Source: Nocardioides aromaticivorans
GTDB lineage: Bacteria > Actinomycetota > Actinomycetes > Propionibacteriales > Nocardioidaceae
Reading direction: 5' to 3'
NCBI RefSeq assembly: GCF_013408525.1
Contig: NZ_JACBZM010000001.1
Coordinates: 1,178,001 to 1,242,000 of the forward strand
Length of the DNA: 64,000 nt
Shown: positions 51,210 to 58,321 of the stretch, piece after piece
How the letters are laid out: every line of letters begins with the position of its first letter
Position numbering within the stretch: the first letter of the stretch is position 1
The notes under the pieces: generated by a model
Told to the model about the DNA's origin: nothing
The model's input: only the letters and a program-made list of their open reading frames with translations
The model's database searches: none
Translations under genes and position numbers: made by a program

Positions 51210-51410
51210 CGAAGTGTCGGTCTTTCTCCGCCGAAGTGTCAGTCTTTCTCCTCCGAGGTGTCAGTTCTTCTCCCTCGAGGTGTCACTGCTGCACGCTGCG
51301 CCCGTGCAGAAGTGACACCTCGACACAGAACTTGTGACACCTCGACGGAGAACTTGTGACACCTCGACGGAGAACTTGTGACACTTCGACGGAGAAACTG
51401 CGCCACTTCG
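51210..51410. repeat. 4+5 inverted array of short words at 22-nt period
   Basis: CGA(A/G)GTGTC starts at 51210, 51232, 51254 and 51276; the complementary GTGACAC(C/T)TCG starts at 51312, 51334, 51356 and 51378, with a weaker GCGCCACTTCG at 51400. Period is exactly 22 nt. The two halves meet at a small hairpin, CTGCACG with CGTGCAG (51289-51309). The array fills the convergent gap between cysN and ygfZ. Confidence 0.85.
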
Positions 51411-51427
51411 CGGGCGGCGAGGAGCCG

Positions 51428-52411
51428 TCAGCGCTGCGGGCGGAAGTGCAGACCGACCTCGGGGTCGACGACGACCTCCTGCGCGGCGGGGATGCCGTCG
51501 ACGACCAGCGGGGCGGCGACGTCGGTGTTGCGCTTCAGGACGGCGAGGGCGATCGGACCGAGCTCGTGGTGGCGGGCCGAGGAGCCGACGAAGCCGGCCG
51601 CGCGGCCGCCGTCGGCCGGGAGCACCTCGGTGCCGGCGGCCGGCAGGCGGTTCTCCGAGCCGTCGAGGTGGAGCAGGGTCAGCCGGCGCGGCGGGCGGCC
51701 CAGGTTGTGGACGCGCGCGACGGTCTCCTGGCCGCGGTAGCAACCCTTGTCCATGTGCACCGCGGACCACGCCGGCGCCTGCTCGGCGTCGAGCCAGCCG
51801 ACCTCGTTGGGGATCGTCCGCTCGTCGGTGTCGACGCCGAAGCGCGGCTCACCGCGGGCGATGCGCAGCGCCTCGAAGGCCCACAGGCCGGCAGCCGGCC
51901 CCGCCGCCTCGGCGTACGCCGCCAGCTGCGCGCGGGGCACCAGGTCGTAGCGGGTCTCGGACCCCGGCCGCCAGGCGACGGCCAGGTCGGCGGTCACGTC
52001 GGTGATCTCGACGCGCATCATGAACTTCATCCGCTCGAGGAAGTCGATCAGCGCCGCGGCCCGGCCGGGCTCGGTGTGCGCCGTGAACGCCTCGCCGTCG
52101 TCGACGCCGGTGAAGGCGTGCTCGACGTGGCCCTGGGGGCTCAGCACGAGCGCGGACACCCAGCGGCCGGGCTCGAGGCCCTCGAAGAACTGCGTGGTCA
52201 GCGAGTGCAGCCAGGTCAGCCGGTCGGGCCCGGCGACACGCAGCACGTCGCGGTGGGAGAGGTCGACGAAGCCCTCGCCGGCCTCGAGCGCCTTCTGCTC
52301 GCCGAACAGGCTGCCGTAGTGGGCGGCGACGGGCGCGTCGATGCCGTCGCCTGCGACCGCGCCCGGCAGGGCGAGGAGCGGGCTGGGCTGGCGGTCGGTG
52401 GTCGTGGTCAT
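51428..52411 (-). CDS. ygfZ: Folate-binding protein YgfZ
   Basis: A 327-residue GcvT-like protein with the YgfZ signature KGCYRGQETVARVHNLG; LSHRDVLRVAGPDRLTWLHSL is the N-terminal folate domain. YgfZ helps repair and assembly of iron-sulfur enzymes. The ATG overlaps the stop of the nucleotidyltransferase gene (ATGA). It is the last of four overlapping genes on this strand. Confidence 0.92.
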   Translation of the reverse strand: MTTTTDRQPSPLLALPGAVAGDGIDAPVAAHYGSLFGEQKALEAGEGFVDLSHRDVLRVAGPDRLTWLHSLTTQFFEGLEPGRWVSALVLSPQGHVEHAFTGVDDGEAFTAHTEPGRAAALIDFLERMKFMMRVEITDVTADLAVAWRPGSETRYDLVPRAQLAAYAEAAGPAAGLWAFEALRIARGEPRFGVDTDERTIPNEVGWLDAEQAPAWSAVHMDKGCYRGQETVARVHNLGRPPRRLTLLHLDGSENRLPAAGTEVLPADGGRAAGFVGSSARHHELGPIALAVLKRNTDVAAPLVVDGIPAAQEVVVDPEVGLHFRPQR

Positions 52412-52875
52412 GTCAGGTCCCGGTAGTGCTCGAGCAGGCGGGTCAGGGTGCCGAGCGCGGTCTGCATCTCCTCGATGTGGACCGGGTCGAGGGTCCGGAG
52501 CATCTCCTTGATGTCGGTGCTCGAGACTCCCGACGTGCGCGGCAGGTACCTCACCTCGCAAACGTCGGAGAGGTCGTCGAACTTCCCGGCCCAGTCGTCG
52601 CCCATCACGAAGACGTCGACGCCGTGCTCGATGATGTCGGCGCGCTTCTGCTCCCACGCTCGCTCGGGCAGGACCAGGTCGACGCCCTTGATCGCGCCGA
52701 CGATGGCCGCCCGGTCGTCGTACGAGACGACGGACTTCTTGCCCTTGCCGGCGTTGAACTCGTCGGTGGAGACTCCGACGATGAGCCGGTCGCCCATCGC
52801 GGCCAGCCGCTCGATCAGCCGCAGGTGCCCGATGTGGAAGAGGTCGAAGGTGCCATAGGTCAGCACGGTGGTCAT
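52408..52875 (-). CDS. Cytidylyltransferase-like nucleotidyltransferase (TagD type)
   Basis: A 155-residue protein: TYGTFDLFHIGHLRLIERL has the HxGH site, VGVSTDEFNAGKGKKSVVSYDDR the substrate loop and RTSGVSSTDI the RTxGISTT-type motif. Glycerol-3-phosphate cytidylyltransferases (for CDP-glycerol) share this; the last 25 residues (EEMQTALGTLTRLLEHYRD) are an extra helix. It could feed teichoic-acid-like polymer synthesis; the operon with fur and ygfZ does not show this. Confidence 0.83.
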   Translation of the reverse strand: MTTVLTYGTFDLFHIGHLRLIERLAAMGDRLIVGVSTDEFNAGKGKKSVVSYDDRAAIVGAIKGVDLVLPERAWEQKRADIIEHGVDVFVMGDDWAGKFDDLSDVCEVRYLPRTSGVSSTDIKEMLRTLDPVHIEEMQTALGTLTRLLEHYRDLT

Positions 52876-53369
52876 GAGGGCTCTCCTTCACAGTCGGCGC
52901 AGCGGCCGAAGACGGTGAGATGGCCGAGGTCGGGCACGAAGCCCTTCGCCTCGAGCACCGCGACGAACGGGGCCGCCTCGGCGGCGTCGACCGAGGTGAC
53001 CGAGCGGCAGCCCCGGCAGACGAGGTGGAAGTGCTCGTGCCCGCGCACCGAGTGGTACGTCGGGGCGCGGTCTGACAGGTGGGCGTGGCGGACCAGCCCG
53101 AGCTCCTCCAGCACCTCCAGGGTGCGGTAGACGGTCGAGGCGTTGACCGTGCTCGCGGTCTCCTGGACCTTCGCCAGCACCTCGTCGGGGGTGGCGTGAC
53201 CGAGCTCGTCGACCGCGCCGAGGATCAGCTCGCGCTGGGGCGTGAGCCGGTAGCCCCGCTCACGGAGGGCGGCGCGCCAGTCGTGGCCGTCGGCGCCCTC
53301 CCCGGCGTGCTCCGCCGGGTGGTCGGCCGGGTGGTCCGCGGCGTGGTCCGCCGGGTGGTGGCTATGCAC
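52872..53369 (-). CDS. Fur-family metalloregulator with His-rich N-terminal tail
   Basis: A 165-residue Fur/Zur protein. The DNA-binding wing is in RGYRLTPQRELILGAVDELG and NASTVYRTLEVLEELGLVRH, the metal site in HEHFHLVCRGC, and the second CxxC is CADC near the end. Before the domain are about 30 residues rich in His, Asp and Pro (HSHHPADHAADHPADHPAEH), an extra metal-binding tail. It may sense zinc or iron. GTG start, 8-nt overlap with the nitrobindin gene; ATGA overlap with the next. Confidence 0.88.
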   Translation of the reverse strand: MHSHHPADHAADHPADHPAEHAGEGADGHDWRAALRERGYRLTPQRELILGAVDELGHATPDEVLAKVQETASTVNASTVYRTLEVLEELGLVRHAHLSDRAPTYHSVRGHEHFHLVCRGCRSVTSVDAAEAAPFVAVLEAKGFVPDLGHLTVFGRCADCEGEPS

Positions 53370-53856
53370 GCTTGAGCCTCGCCCAGAGGTGTGGCTGCAG
53401 GGGCTGGCCCATCGCGGCCATGTCGAACGCATAGAGGAGGTCGCCCTCGACGTTGCCGTAGAGGCGCTTGCCGGCGACGTACTCCTTCGCGGTCTCGGTG
53501 CGGGCGACCGCGTCGGTCGTCCACTCGAACTTGCCGTTGTCGGCCTCGCCCTCCCAGATCTCCGCGATGCCCGTGTTGTGGGTCAGCAGGATCTCGAAGC
53601 GGCCGTCGCCGACCGCGCGGATGAAGCCGGTCTCGATGGCGGCGTCGCGGACCTTCTCGCCGTTCTCGTCGATCACCCAGGCCCGCGCCATGTAGTGGAA
53701 GAACGGGCGGCCGTCGTGGGTGAAGATCAGCTCCTGGCCGAACTGGAACGCATCGATCGTCGGGTAGTCGCCGTGGCCGTTGCCGCGCCACGTGCCGAGC
53801 ATCCAGGCGATGGGTCCGCAGTTGGGGTGCAGGTTGTCGGGGAGTTCGAAGGCCAC
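53362..53856 (-). CDS. Nitrobindin-like heme-binding beta-barrel protein
   Basis: A 164-residue protein with the nitrobindin motif GTWRGNGHGDYPTI and the C-terminal heme His region LQPHLWARLKR. Nitrobindins bind ferric heme and turn over peroxynitrite. The GTG at 53856 is chosen because TAGAAT lies eight bases before it and the domain (NLHPNCGPIAWMLGTW) starts soon after; upstream residues in the open frame overlap the divergent gene. It heads a four-gene overlapping operon with fur. Confidence 0.88.
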   Translation of the reverse strand: MAFELPDNLHPNCGPIAWMLGTWRGNGHGDYPTIDAFQFGQELIFTHDGRPFFHYMARAWVIDENGEKVRDAAIETGFIRAVGDGRFEILLTHNTGIAEIWEGEADNGKFEWTTDAVARTETAKEYVAGKRLYGNVEGDLLYAFDMAAMGQPLQPHLWARLKRA

Positions 53857-53864
53857 GACCGGCC

Positions 53865-53874
53865 ATTCTAGGCT
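53865..53874. promoter_or_regulatory. Overlapping divergent -10 elements (TAGAAT / TAGGCT)
   Basis: On the minus strand TAGAAT (53870-53865) serves the nitrobindin gene, eight bases before its GTG; on the plus strand TAGGCT (53869-53874) serves the DsrE gene, seven bases before its ATG. The two hexamers share the TA at 53869-53870, so both promoters cannot be occupied at once. Confidence 0.65.
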
Positions 53875-53881
53875 GCTTCCC

Positions 53882-54244
53882 ATGGCACGCTCACTCGTCG
53901 TCAAGGTCACCTGCGGCACCGATGAGCCGGAGCGCTGCAACCAGGGGTTCACGGTCGCGGCGACGGCCGCCGCCTCCGGCGTCCCGGTGTCGCTCTGGCT
54001 GACCGGTGAGGCCGCCTGGCTGGCCGTCCCCGGGCGGGCCGCGGAGCTGGACCTGCCGCTGGCGACTCCCCTGTCCGACCTCCTCGAGACGGTGCTGGCG
54101 AGCGGGTCGGTGACGGTCTGCTCGCAGTGCGCCGCCCGCCGCTCGCTCGGCGTCGACGACCTCGTGCCGGGCGCCCGGATCGCGGGCGCGCCGGTCTTCG
54201 TCGAGGAGGCCCTCGGCGAGGGCGTCCAAGCGCTCGTCTACTGA
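53882..54244 (+). CDS. DsrE-family protein
   Basis: A 120-residue protein: LVVKVTCGTDEPERCNQGFTVAA opens the DsrE-like fold, SGVPVSLWLTGEAAWL follows and VTVCSQCAARRSLG has a CxxC that could carry sulfur or metal. The family includes sulfur-transfer subunits, but here only one gene is present. It starts 25 bp from the divergent nitrobindin gene and shares its promoter region. Confidence 0.83.
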   Translation: MARSLVVKVTCGTDEPERCNQGFTVAATAAASGVPVSLWLTGEAAWLAVPGRAAELDLPLATPLSDLLETVLASGSVTVCSQCAARRSLGVDDLVPGARIAGAPVFVEEALGEGVQALVY

Positions 54245-54307
54245 CGCAACACCAAATTTTCAGGACCGGTCACCAAGAAGGCGGCGGCGCCTCTAGGGTG
54301 TGCTCAC

Positions 54308-54341
54308 ACCACCGTGCACCCCCCTCCTACGCCACGGTGGT
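54308..54341 (+). promoter_or_regulatory. Hairpin before the methyltransferase gene
   Basis: ACCACCGTG (54308-54316) pairs with CACGGTGGT (54333-54341), 9 bp, 16-nt loop. A TAGGGT -10 lies at 54294-54299 and a GGAGG at 54344-54348, so the hairpin would be in the leader just before the ribosome-binding site. Confidence 0.45.
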
Positions 54342-54359
54342 CCGGAGGCTCCCTCGGCG

Positions 54360-55361
54360 ATGTCCGTCACCGCTTGTCCGGCCTGTGGCTCCCCACGGCT
54401 GAAGAACTACCGACCCTCGCGGCGCACCGGCCGGAACAACTTCCGGTGCCGTGGATGTGGGCTGGTCGGCTGGTCCGACCGCGCCGACCTCGTGCTCCCC
54501 GACACGGTCGGGCTCGACGAGATCAGTGTCGAGGAGCGCGCCGCGTGGGTCGCCAGCAAGCGCGACCACGCCGCCGAGGCCGCCCAGGTCGAGGTGCTCG
54601 ACGAGCTCGGCGCCCGGCTCGAGGGGGGTCCGCAGGGCCGGCTGCTGTACGACATCGGCACCGGCGACGGACAGTTCCTCGCGGTCGCGAGCAAGCGTGG
54701 CTACCAGGTCCGCGGCAACGACCTGATGGAGGCCAACGTCGTCCTGGCCGCCCAGTCCCACGGCGTCGAGGTGGACCTCGGGGACCTGGCCTTCCTCGAC
54801 GTACCCGCGCAGGACGCCGTCACCATGTGGTGCGTCCTCGCCCATGTCGCCGACCCCGAGGCGCTGCTGCAGAGCTCGTTCGACCTGCTCAAGCCGGGCG
54901 GCACGCTCTTCCTCCAGACGCCGCGCCGCTCCAAGGTCGACAGCGCGGCCCTCCGCGTCAGCGCCGCCGCCCGCGGGCGGATGTCACGCTGGGTCGACCG
55001 CCGCATCGCCCCGCACCACTGGCACCTGCACACCGCGCAGAGCATGTCCGCCGCGCTGCGCGCCGTCGGCTTCGTCGACGTCGAGGTCATCCCGCGCGCC
55101 CGCTACTCGCTCAACTCCGGCGCCTACCTGGCCTCGCTCGGCGTCCCGGCGCGCGCCGCCGGTGCCGTCGGTCGTACGACGGACCGGCTGATCGACCGCG
55201 GCTGGGCACCACGGATCGTGCTGGAGGCCTACGCCCGCAAGCCCGGCACCCTCGCCGCGCCGGCCGCCGTACCCGCGGTCGAGCAGGTCCCGGCCGACGG
55301 CGGCTCGACCGGCGGCGAGCCGAAGGGCCCGAAGCCCGGGGGCCTCGCGGCGGCCGGCTGA
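54360..55361 (+). CDS. Class I SAM methyltransferase with zinc ribbon
   Basis: A 333-residue protein. An N-terminal zinc ribbon (CPACGS and CRGCG) is followed by the methyltransferase domain: [14 protein letters not shown] binds [30 protein letters not shown] and [13 protein letters not shown] are its strands. The C-terminal 45 residues are Pro/Gly-rich and disordered. It resembles C- or O-methyltransferases of sugar and secondary metabolism. GGAGG lies 12 nt before the ATG. Confidence 0.82.
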   Translation: MSVTACPACGSPRLKNYRPSRRTGRNNFRCRGCGLVGWSDRADLVLPDTVGLDEISVEERAAWVASKRDHAAEAAQVEVLDELGARLEGGPQGRLLYDIGTGDGQFLAVASKRGYQVRGNDLMEANVVLAAQSHGVEVDLGDLAFLDVPAQDAVTMWCVLAHVADPEALLQSSFDLLKPGGTLFLQTPRRSKVDSAALRVSAAARGRMSRWVDRRIAPHHWHLHTAQSMSAALRAVGFVDVEVIPRARYSLNSGAYLASLGVPARAAGAVGRTTDRLIDRGWAPRIVLEAYARKPGTLAAPAAVPAVEQVPADGGSTGGEPKGPKPGGLAAAG

Positions 55362-55381
55362 GCGACCGGCAGGATGAGCGC

Positions 55382-55810
55382 ATGCGCGCCGTCCTGCAAC
55401 GTGTCACGTCGGCATCGGTGGTCGTCGAGGGAAGGGTCGTCGGCGCCATCGACGCCCCCGGCCTGCTGGTCTACCTGGGCGTCACCCACGACGACGGGCC
55501 GGCCGAGGTCGCCTGGATGGCCCGCAAGATCCGCGACCTGCGGATCCTGCGCGACGAGCGCTCGGTGGCCGAGGAGGGCGCACCCGTCCTCGTCGTCTCC
55601 CAGTTCACGCTGTACGGCGAGGCACGCAAGGGCCGCCGTCCCAGCTGGACCGCCGCGGCGCCCGGTCCCGTCAGCGAGCCCCTCTACGAGGCCGTCTGCG
55701 CGGCGCTCGAGGAAGCCGGCACCCACGTCGAGCGCGGGGTCTTCGGCGCCATGATGGAGGTGTCGTCGGTCAACGACGGCCCGTTCACCGTGCTGCTGGA
55801 GACTCCGTAG
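55382..55810 (+). CDS. dtd: D-aminoacyl-tRNA deacylase
   Basis: A 142-residue protein of the DTD family: [17 protein letters not shown], the SQFTLYG catalytic loop and NDGPFT near the end (the GP motif variant DGPFT). It removes D-amino acids wrongly attached to tRNA. CAGGAT lies six bases before the ATG. Confidence 0.94.
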   Translation: MRAVLQRVTSASVVVEGRVVGAIDAPGLLVYLGVTHDDGPAEVAWMARKIRDLRILRDERSVAEEGAPVLVVSQFTLYGEARKGRRPSWTAAAPGPVSEPLYEAVCAALEEAGTHVERGVFGAMMEVSSVNDGPFTVLLETP

Positions 55811-55819
55811 CCGTCGATC

Positions 55820-56269
55820 TCAGGTGCGGGCGGGACGCAGCCGCAGGCCGAGCAGGTACATCTCGCAGCCCAGGCAGAACGCGAAGGCCGCGTTGAGGAA
55901 GGCCGCGACGATGGCGAAGCCGGCGAAGACCTGGCCGAGCAGGGTGGCTCCCGTCGCGAGGCCGATCGTGGCGACGAGGGCGAACACCAGGCCGACGGCC
56001 TGCGCGAAGCGGGGCGGCGCCGGGTCCTCGAGGTGGTCCGGCGGGGTGAGCCGCGGCCGGACGACGGAGCGGAAGAAGAGGCCGGTCGGGGTCTTCTGGA
56101 CGCCGAGGCCGGCGCCGATCGCGAAGAGGACCGCCTGGGCGCCGGTCACCACGGCCGCGATGCCCGGGTGGGCGTCGGACAGCAGCAGCGCCACGGCGAG
56201 GACGACGAAGGTCACCGCCGCCGTGAAGCGGGGGCCGCGGGGGTCGATGCCGGTGGGTGCGTCGCTCAT
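55820..56269 (-). CDS. DUF4395-family membrane protein
   Basis: A 149-residue protein with four membrane helices (FTAAVTFVVLAVALLLS, AQAVLFAIGAGLGV, FAQAVGLVFALVATIGLAT, FAIVAAFLNAAFAFCLGCEMYLLG). The last helix carries a CLGC pair. The family often sits beside thioredoxin-like proteins, as here, where it overlaps the thioredoxin gene by 1 nt (TGATG), so a membrane thiol-redox role is likely. Confidence 0.85.
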   Translation of the reverse strand: MSDAPTGIDPRGPRFTAAVTFVVLAVALLLSDAHPGIAAVVTGAQAVLFAIGAGLGVQKTPTGLFFRSVVRPRLTPPDHLEDPAPPRFAQAVGLVFALVATIGLATGATLLGQVFAGFAIVAAFLNAAFAFCLGCEMYLLGLRLRPART

Positions 56270-56721
56270 CAGGACTCCTGGTGGAGGGGAAGGGCCGCGA
56301 GGACCTGCTCGCGTCGCGGTGCACCGGCCGCGCGGGTGATCTCGTTGCCGGCGCGGTCGAGCACCAGCGTGGTGGGTGTACGACGGACGTCCAGCTCCCG
56401 GACCAGCTCCAGGTGCTGCTCGGCGTCGATCTCGACGTGGGCCACGCCGTCGTACCGCTCGGCCACGTCGGCGAGCACCACGCGGGTGGTGCGGCAGGGG
56501 GCGCAGAACGCGCTGGAGAACTGCACCAGCGTCGCGCGCTCCCCCAGCTCGGCACTCGGCACCGACGCCGCGACGCTCGCCCAGGCCGTCGACTCCTCGA
56601 CGGCGGGCGCGGGCGCGGCCGCGGGCGCGCCGGCGAAGCGTCCGTCGACCCGACGGCGGTATAGCCCGAAGCCGGCCGCCGCGACGACGGCCAGGACGAG
56701 GATGACGAGCCCGGGGTTCAC
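56269..56721 (-). CDS. Membrane-anchored thioredoxin-like protein
   Basis: A 150-residue protein. One N-terminal helix (PGLVILVLAVVAAAGFGLY), an Ala/Pro linker and a thioredoxin domain with FSSAFCAPCRTTR as the CxxC site and the cis-Pro in RRTPTTLVL. It would hold its active site outside the membrane. The GTG at 56721 has GGAGG five nt upstream. It forms a pair with the DUF4395 gene. Confidence 0.88.
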   Translation of the reverse strand: MNPGLVILVLAVVAAAGFGLYRRRVDGRFAGAPAAAPAPAVEESTAWASVAASVPSAELGERATLVQFSSAFCAPCRTTRVVLADVAERYDGVAHVEIDAEQHLELVRELDVRRTPTTLVLDRAGNEITRAAGAPRREQVLAALPLHQES

Positions 56722-56834
56722 AACTGCCTCCAACGCCGACGGCGGCCCCCGGATTCCGGGGACCGCCGTCGAGTGGTGTGCGTCTCGCTACGCCCGCTCG
56801 TTCCTCGCGGGCCACTCGACGAACGGGGAGGGCC

Positions 56835-57143
56835 TCAGATCGAGATGAGGACCTCGGCGACCGAGCCGGTCTGCGCCTGCACGGCGCGGTCGACCGGGTC
56901 GGCCTTGGGAGCGAGCGTCCGCAGCGTCCACTGGCCGTCGCCCGCGAAGAAGCGGAAGTGGCCGGTGGCCGAGGTGGGGACCTCGGCGGTGAACTCGCCG
57001 GTCGCGTCGAGCAGGCGGACGTAGGCGCCGGAGACCGGCGTCGCGTCGTCACCCGTGCCGCGCACGACCTGGCCCTGGATCACGGCCTCCTTGGTCACGT
57101 TGATGCCCTCGGTGGAGAGGCCACCGACCGTCGCGCCGCACAT
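56835..57143 (-). CDS. sseC: DUF1416 (SseC-like) protein
   Basis: A 102-residue protein: MCGATVGGLS at the N terminus with one Cys, then a beta-sandwich (VIQGQVVRGTGDDATPVSGAYVRLLD, GHFRFFAGDGQWTLRTLAP). It overlaps the sulfurtransferase gene by 1 nt, the same pair as mycobacterial cysA2-sseC. The role is likely in sulfur transfer, unproven. Confidence 0.9.
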   Translation of the reverse strand: MCGATVGGLSTEGINVTKEAVIQGQVVRGTGDDATPVSGAYVRLLDATGEFTAEVPTSATGHFRFFAGDGQWTLRTLAPKADPVDRAVQAQTGSVAEVLISI

Positions 57144-57991
57144 CAGGCGTCACCGGGCTCGTCGCCGAGCGCGATCGGAACGCCGACGAGGGAGCCGTAC
57201 TCGGTCCACGAGCCGTCGTAGTTCTTGACGTTCTTCTTGCCGAGGATCTCCTGCAGCACGAACCAGGTCAGCGAGGAGCGCTCGCCGATGCGGCACAGGG
57301 CGATCGTGTCCTTGGCCTCGTCGAAGCCGACCTCGTCGTAGAGGGCGGTCAGCTCGTCGTCCGACTTGAAGGTGCCGTCGTCGTTGGCGTTCTTGCTCCA
57401 CGGGACGTTGACCGAGGTCGGGATGTGGCCGGCGCGCTGCGACTGCTCCTGCGGGAGGTGGGCCGGGGCGAGGAGGCGGCCGGCGTACTCGTCGGGGCTG
57501 CGGACGTCGACGAGGTTCTGGGTGCCGATGGCGGCGACGACCTCGTCACGGAAGGCGCGGATCGAGCGGTCCTGCTCCTGCGCCGTGTACGACGTCGCGG
57601 CGCGCTGCGGCAGCTCGTCGGTCAGCTCGCGGCTGTCCAGCTCCCACTTCTTGCGGCCGCCGTCCATGAGCTTGACGTCCTGGTGGCCGTAGAGCTTGAA
57701 GTACCAGTACGCGTACGCGGCGAACCAGTTGTTGTTGCCGCCGTAGAGGACGACCGTGTCGTCGTTGGCGACGCCGCGCTCGGAGAGGAGCGCCTCGAAC
57801 TGGGCCTTGTTGACGAAGTCGCGACGGACCTGGTCCTGCAGGTCGGTGGTCCAGTCGAGCTTGATCGCGTTCTTGATGTGGCCCTTGTCGTAGGCCGAGG
57901 TGTCCTCGTCGACCTCGATGACGACGACCTTCGGGTTGTCGAGGTTGTCCTCGACCCACTGGACGGAGACGAGCGAGTTCTCGCGGCTCAT
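57143..57991 (-). CDS. Thiosulfate sulfurtransferase (CysA2/SseA type)
   Basis: A 282-residue enzyme with two rhodanese domains. VVVIEVDEDTSAYDKGHIKNA and YGGNNNWFAAYAYWYFK are in the first, LVDVRSPDEYAGR and the active Cys in ALCRIGERSSLTWF in the second. It moves sulfane sulfur from thiosulfate to an acceptor such as cyanide or a thiol. GGAAGA precedes the ATG. A leader of about 230 nt with a Cys-ending peptide lies upstream. Confidence 0.94.
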   Translation of the reverse strand: MSRENSLVSVQWVEDNLDNPKVVVIEVDEDTSAYDKGHIKNAIKLDWTTDLQDQVRRDFVNKAQFEALLSERGVANDDTVVLYGGNNNWFAAYAYWYFKLYGHQDVKLMDGGRKKWELDSRELTDELPQRAATSYTAQEQDRSIRAFRDEVVAAIGTQNLVDVRSPDEYAGRLLAPAHLPQEQSQRAGHIPTSVNVPWSKNANDDGTFKSDDELTALYDEVGFDEAKDTIALCRIGERSSLTWFVLQEILGKKNVKNYDGSWTEYGSLVGVPIALGDEPGDA

Positions 57992-58141
57992 GGTCTTCCT
58001 TACTGGGATTGCGCGGTTGATGGCGGTGCGGATACGAGCGGTGCTGCTGGGCAGCGCGACGGCACACGGGACACAGACGGTCCGGGGCGCAGAGGCGCCA
58101 AGAGCGACGGGGACGGCGGAACGGCCGGATTCAGAGACCCG
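57992..58141 (-). promoter_or_regulatory. Leader region between the leader peptide and the sulfurtransferase gene
   Basis: 150 nt with no further gene. It follows the leader peptide stop and would be the place where ribosome stalling switches RNA folding. G+C-rich stretches (GGCGCC at both sides of CTCTG) could form stems; no terminator was drawn with confidence. Confidence 0.4.
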
Positions 58142-58222
58142 TCAGCAGGGTCGACACAGCGCCGAGCTGACGCGGCAGTTGTCCACCGCGCGCCGCTTGG
58201 TCAGCAGCAGAGTCGTCGACAT
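58142..58222 (-). CDS. Cysteine-containing leader peptide, 26 residues
   Basis: ATG at 58222, stop at 58142. The peptide starts MSTTLLLTKRRAVD, continues NCRVSSALCRPC and ends with Cys directly before the stop; Cys are at 16, 23 and 26. Short actinobacterial peptides of the form ...RRxVDxxRVSSALCR... lie upstream of sulfur genes and act as Cys-responsive attenuators. TAGTCT lies seven bases before the ATG, so it is leaderless, as in known cases. Low Cys would stall the ribosome at the end and raise expression of the sulfurtransferase operon. Confidence 0.8.
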   Translation of the reverse strand: MSTTLLLTKRRAVDNCRVSSALCRPC

Positions 58223-58229
58223 GGGGAAG

Positions 58230-58235
58230 AGACTA
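58230..58235 (-). promoter_or_regulatory. -10 hexamer TAGTCT of the sulfurtransferase operon
   Basis: TAGTCT, seven bases before the leader peptide ATG; the operon transcript would begin at that ATG. Confidence 0.6.
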
Positions 58236-58321
58236 GGCGGCTTTGGCCCGCAGACCCATTCGAGGTTCCAAATGGCGAGACCGTTGTCCATGATGTGGGA
58301 TGGCTGGCCCGGTGAGGCCCC

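Noticed and set aside
51210..51410. CRISPR array
   Set aside because: Units are 22 nt head to tail with no unique spacers, orientation flips at the centre, and no cas genes are near.
57992..58141. A clear intrinsic terminator for the Cys attenuator
   Set aside because: Several G+C-rich stems are possible by eye but none stands out; RNA folding would be needed.
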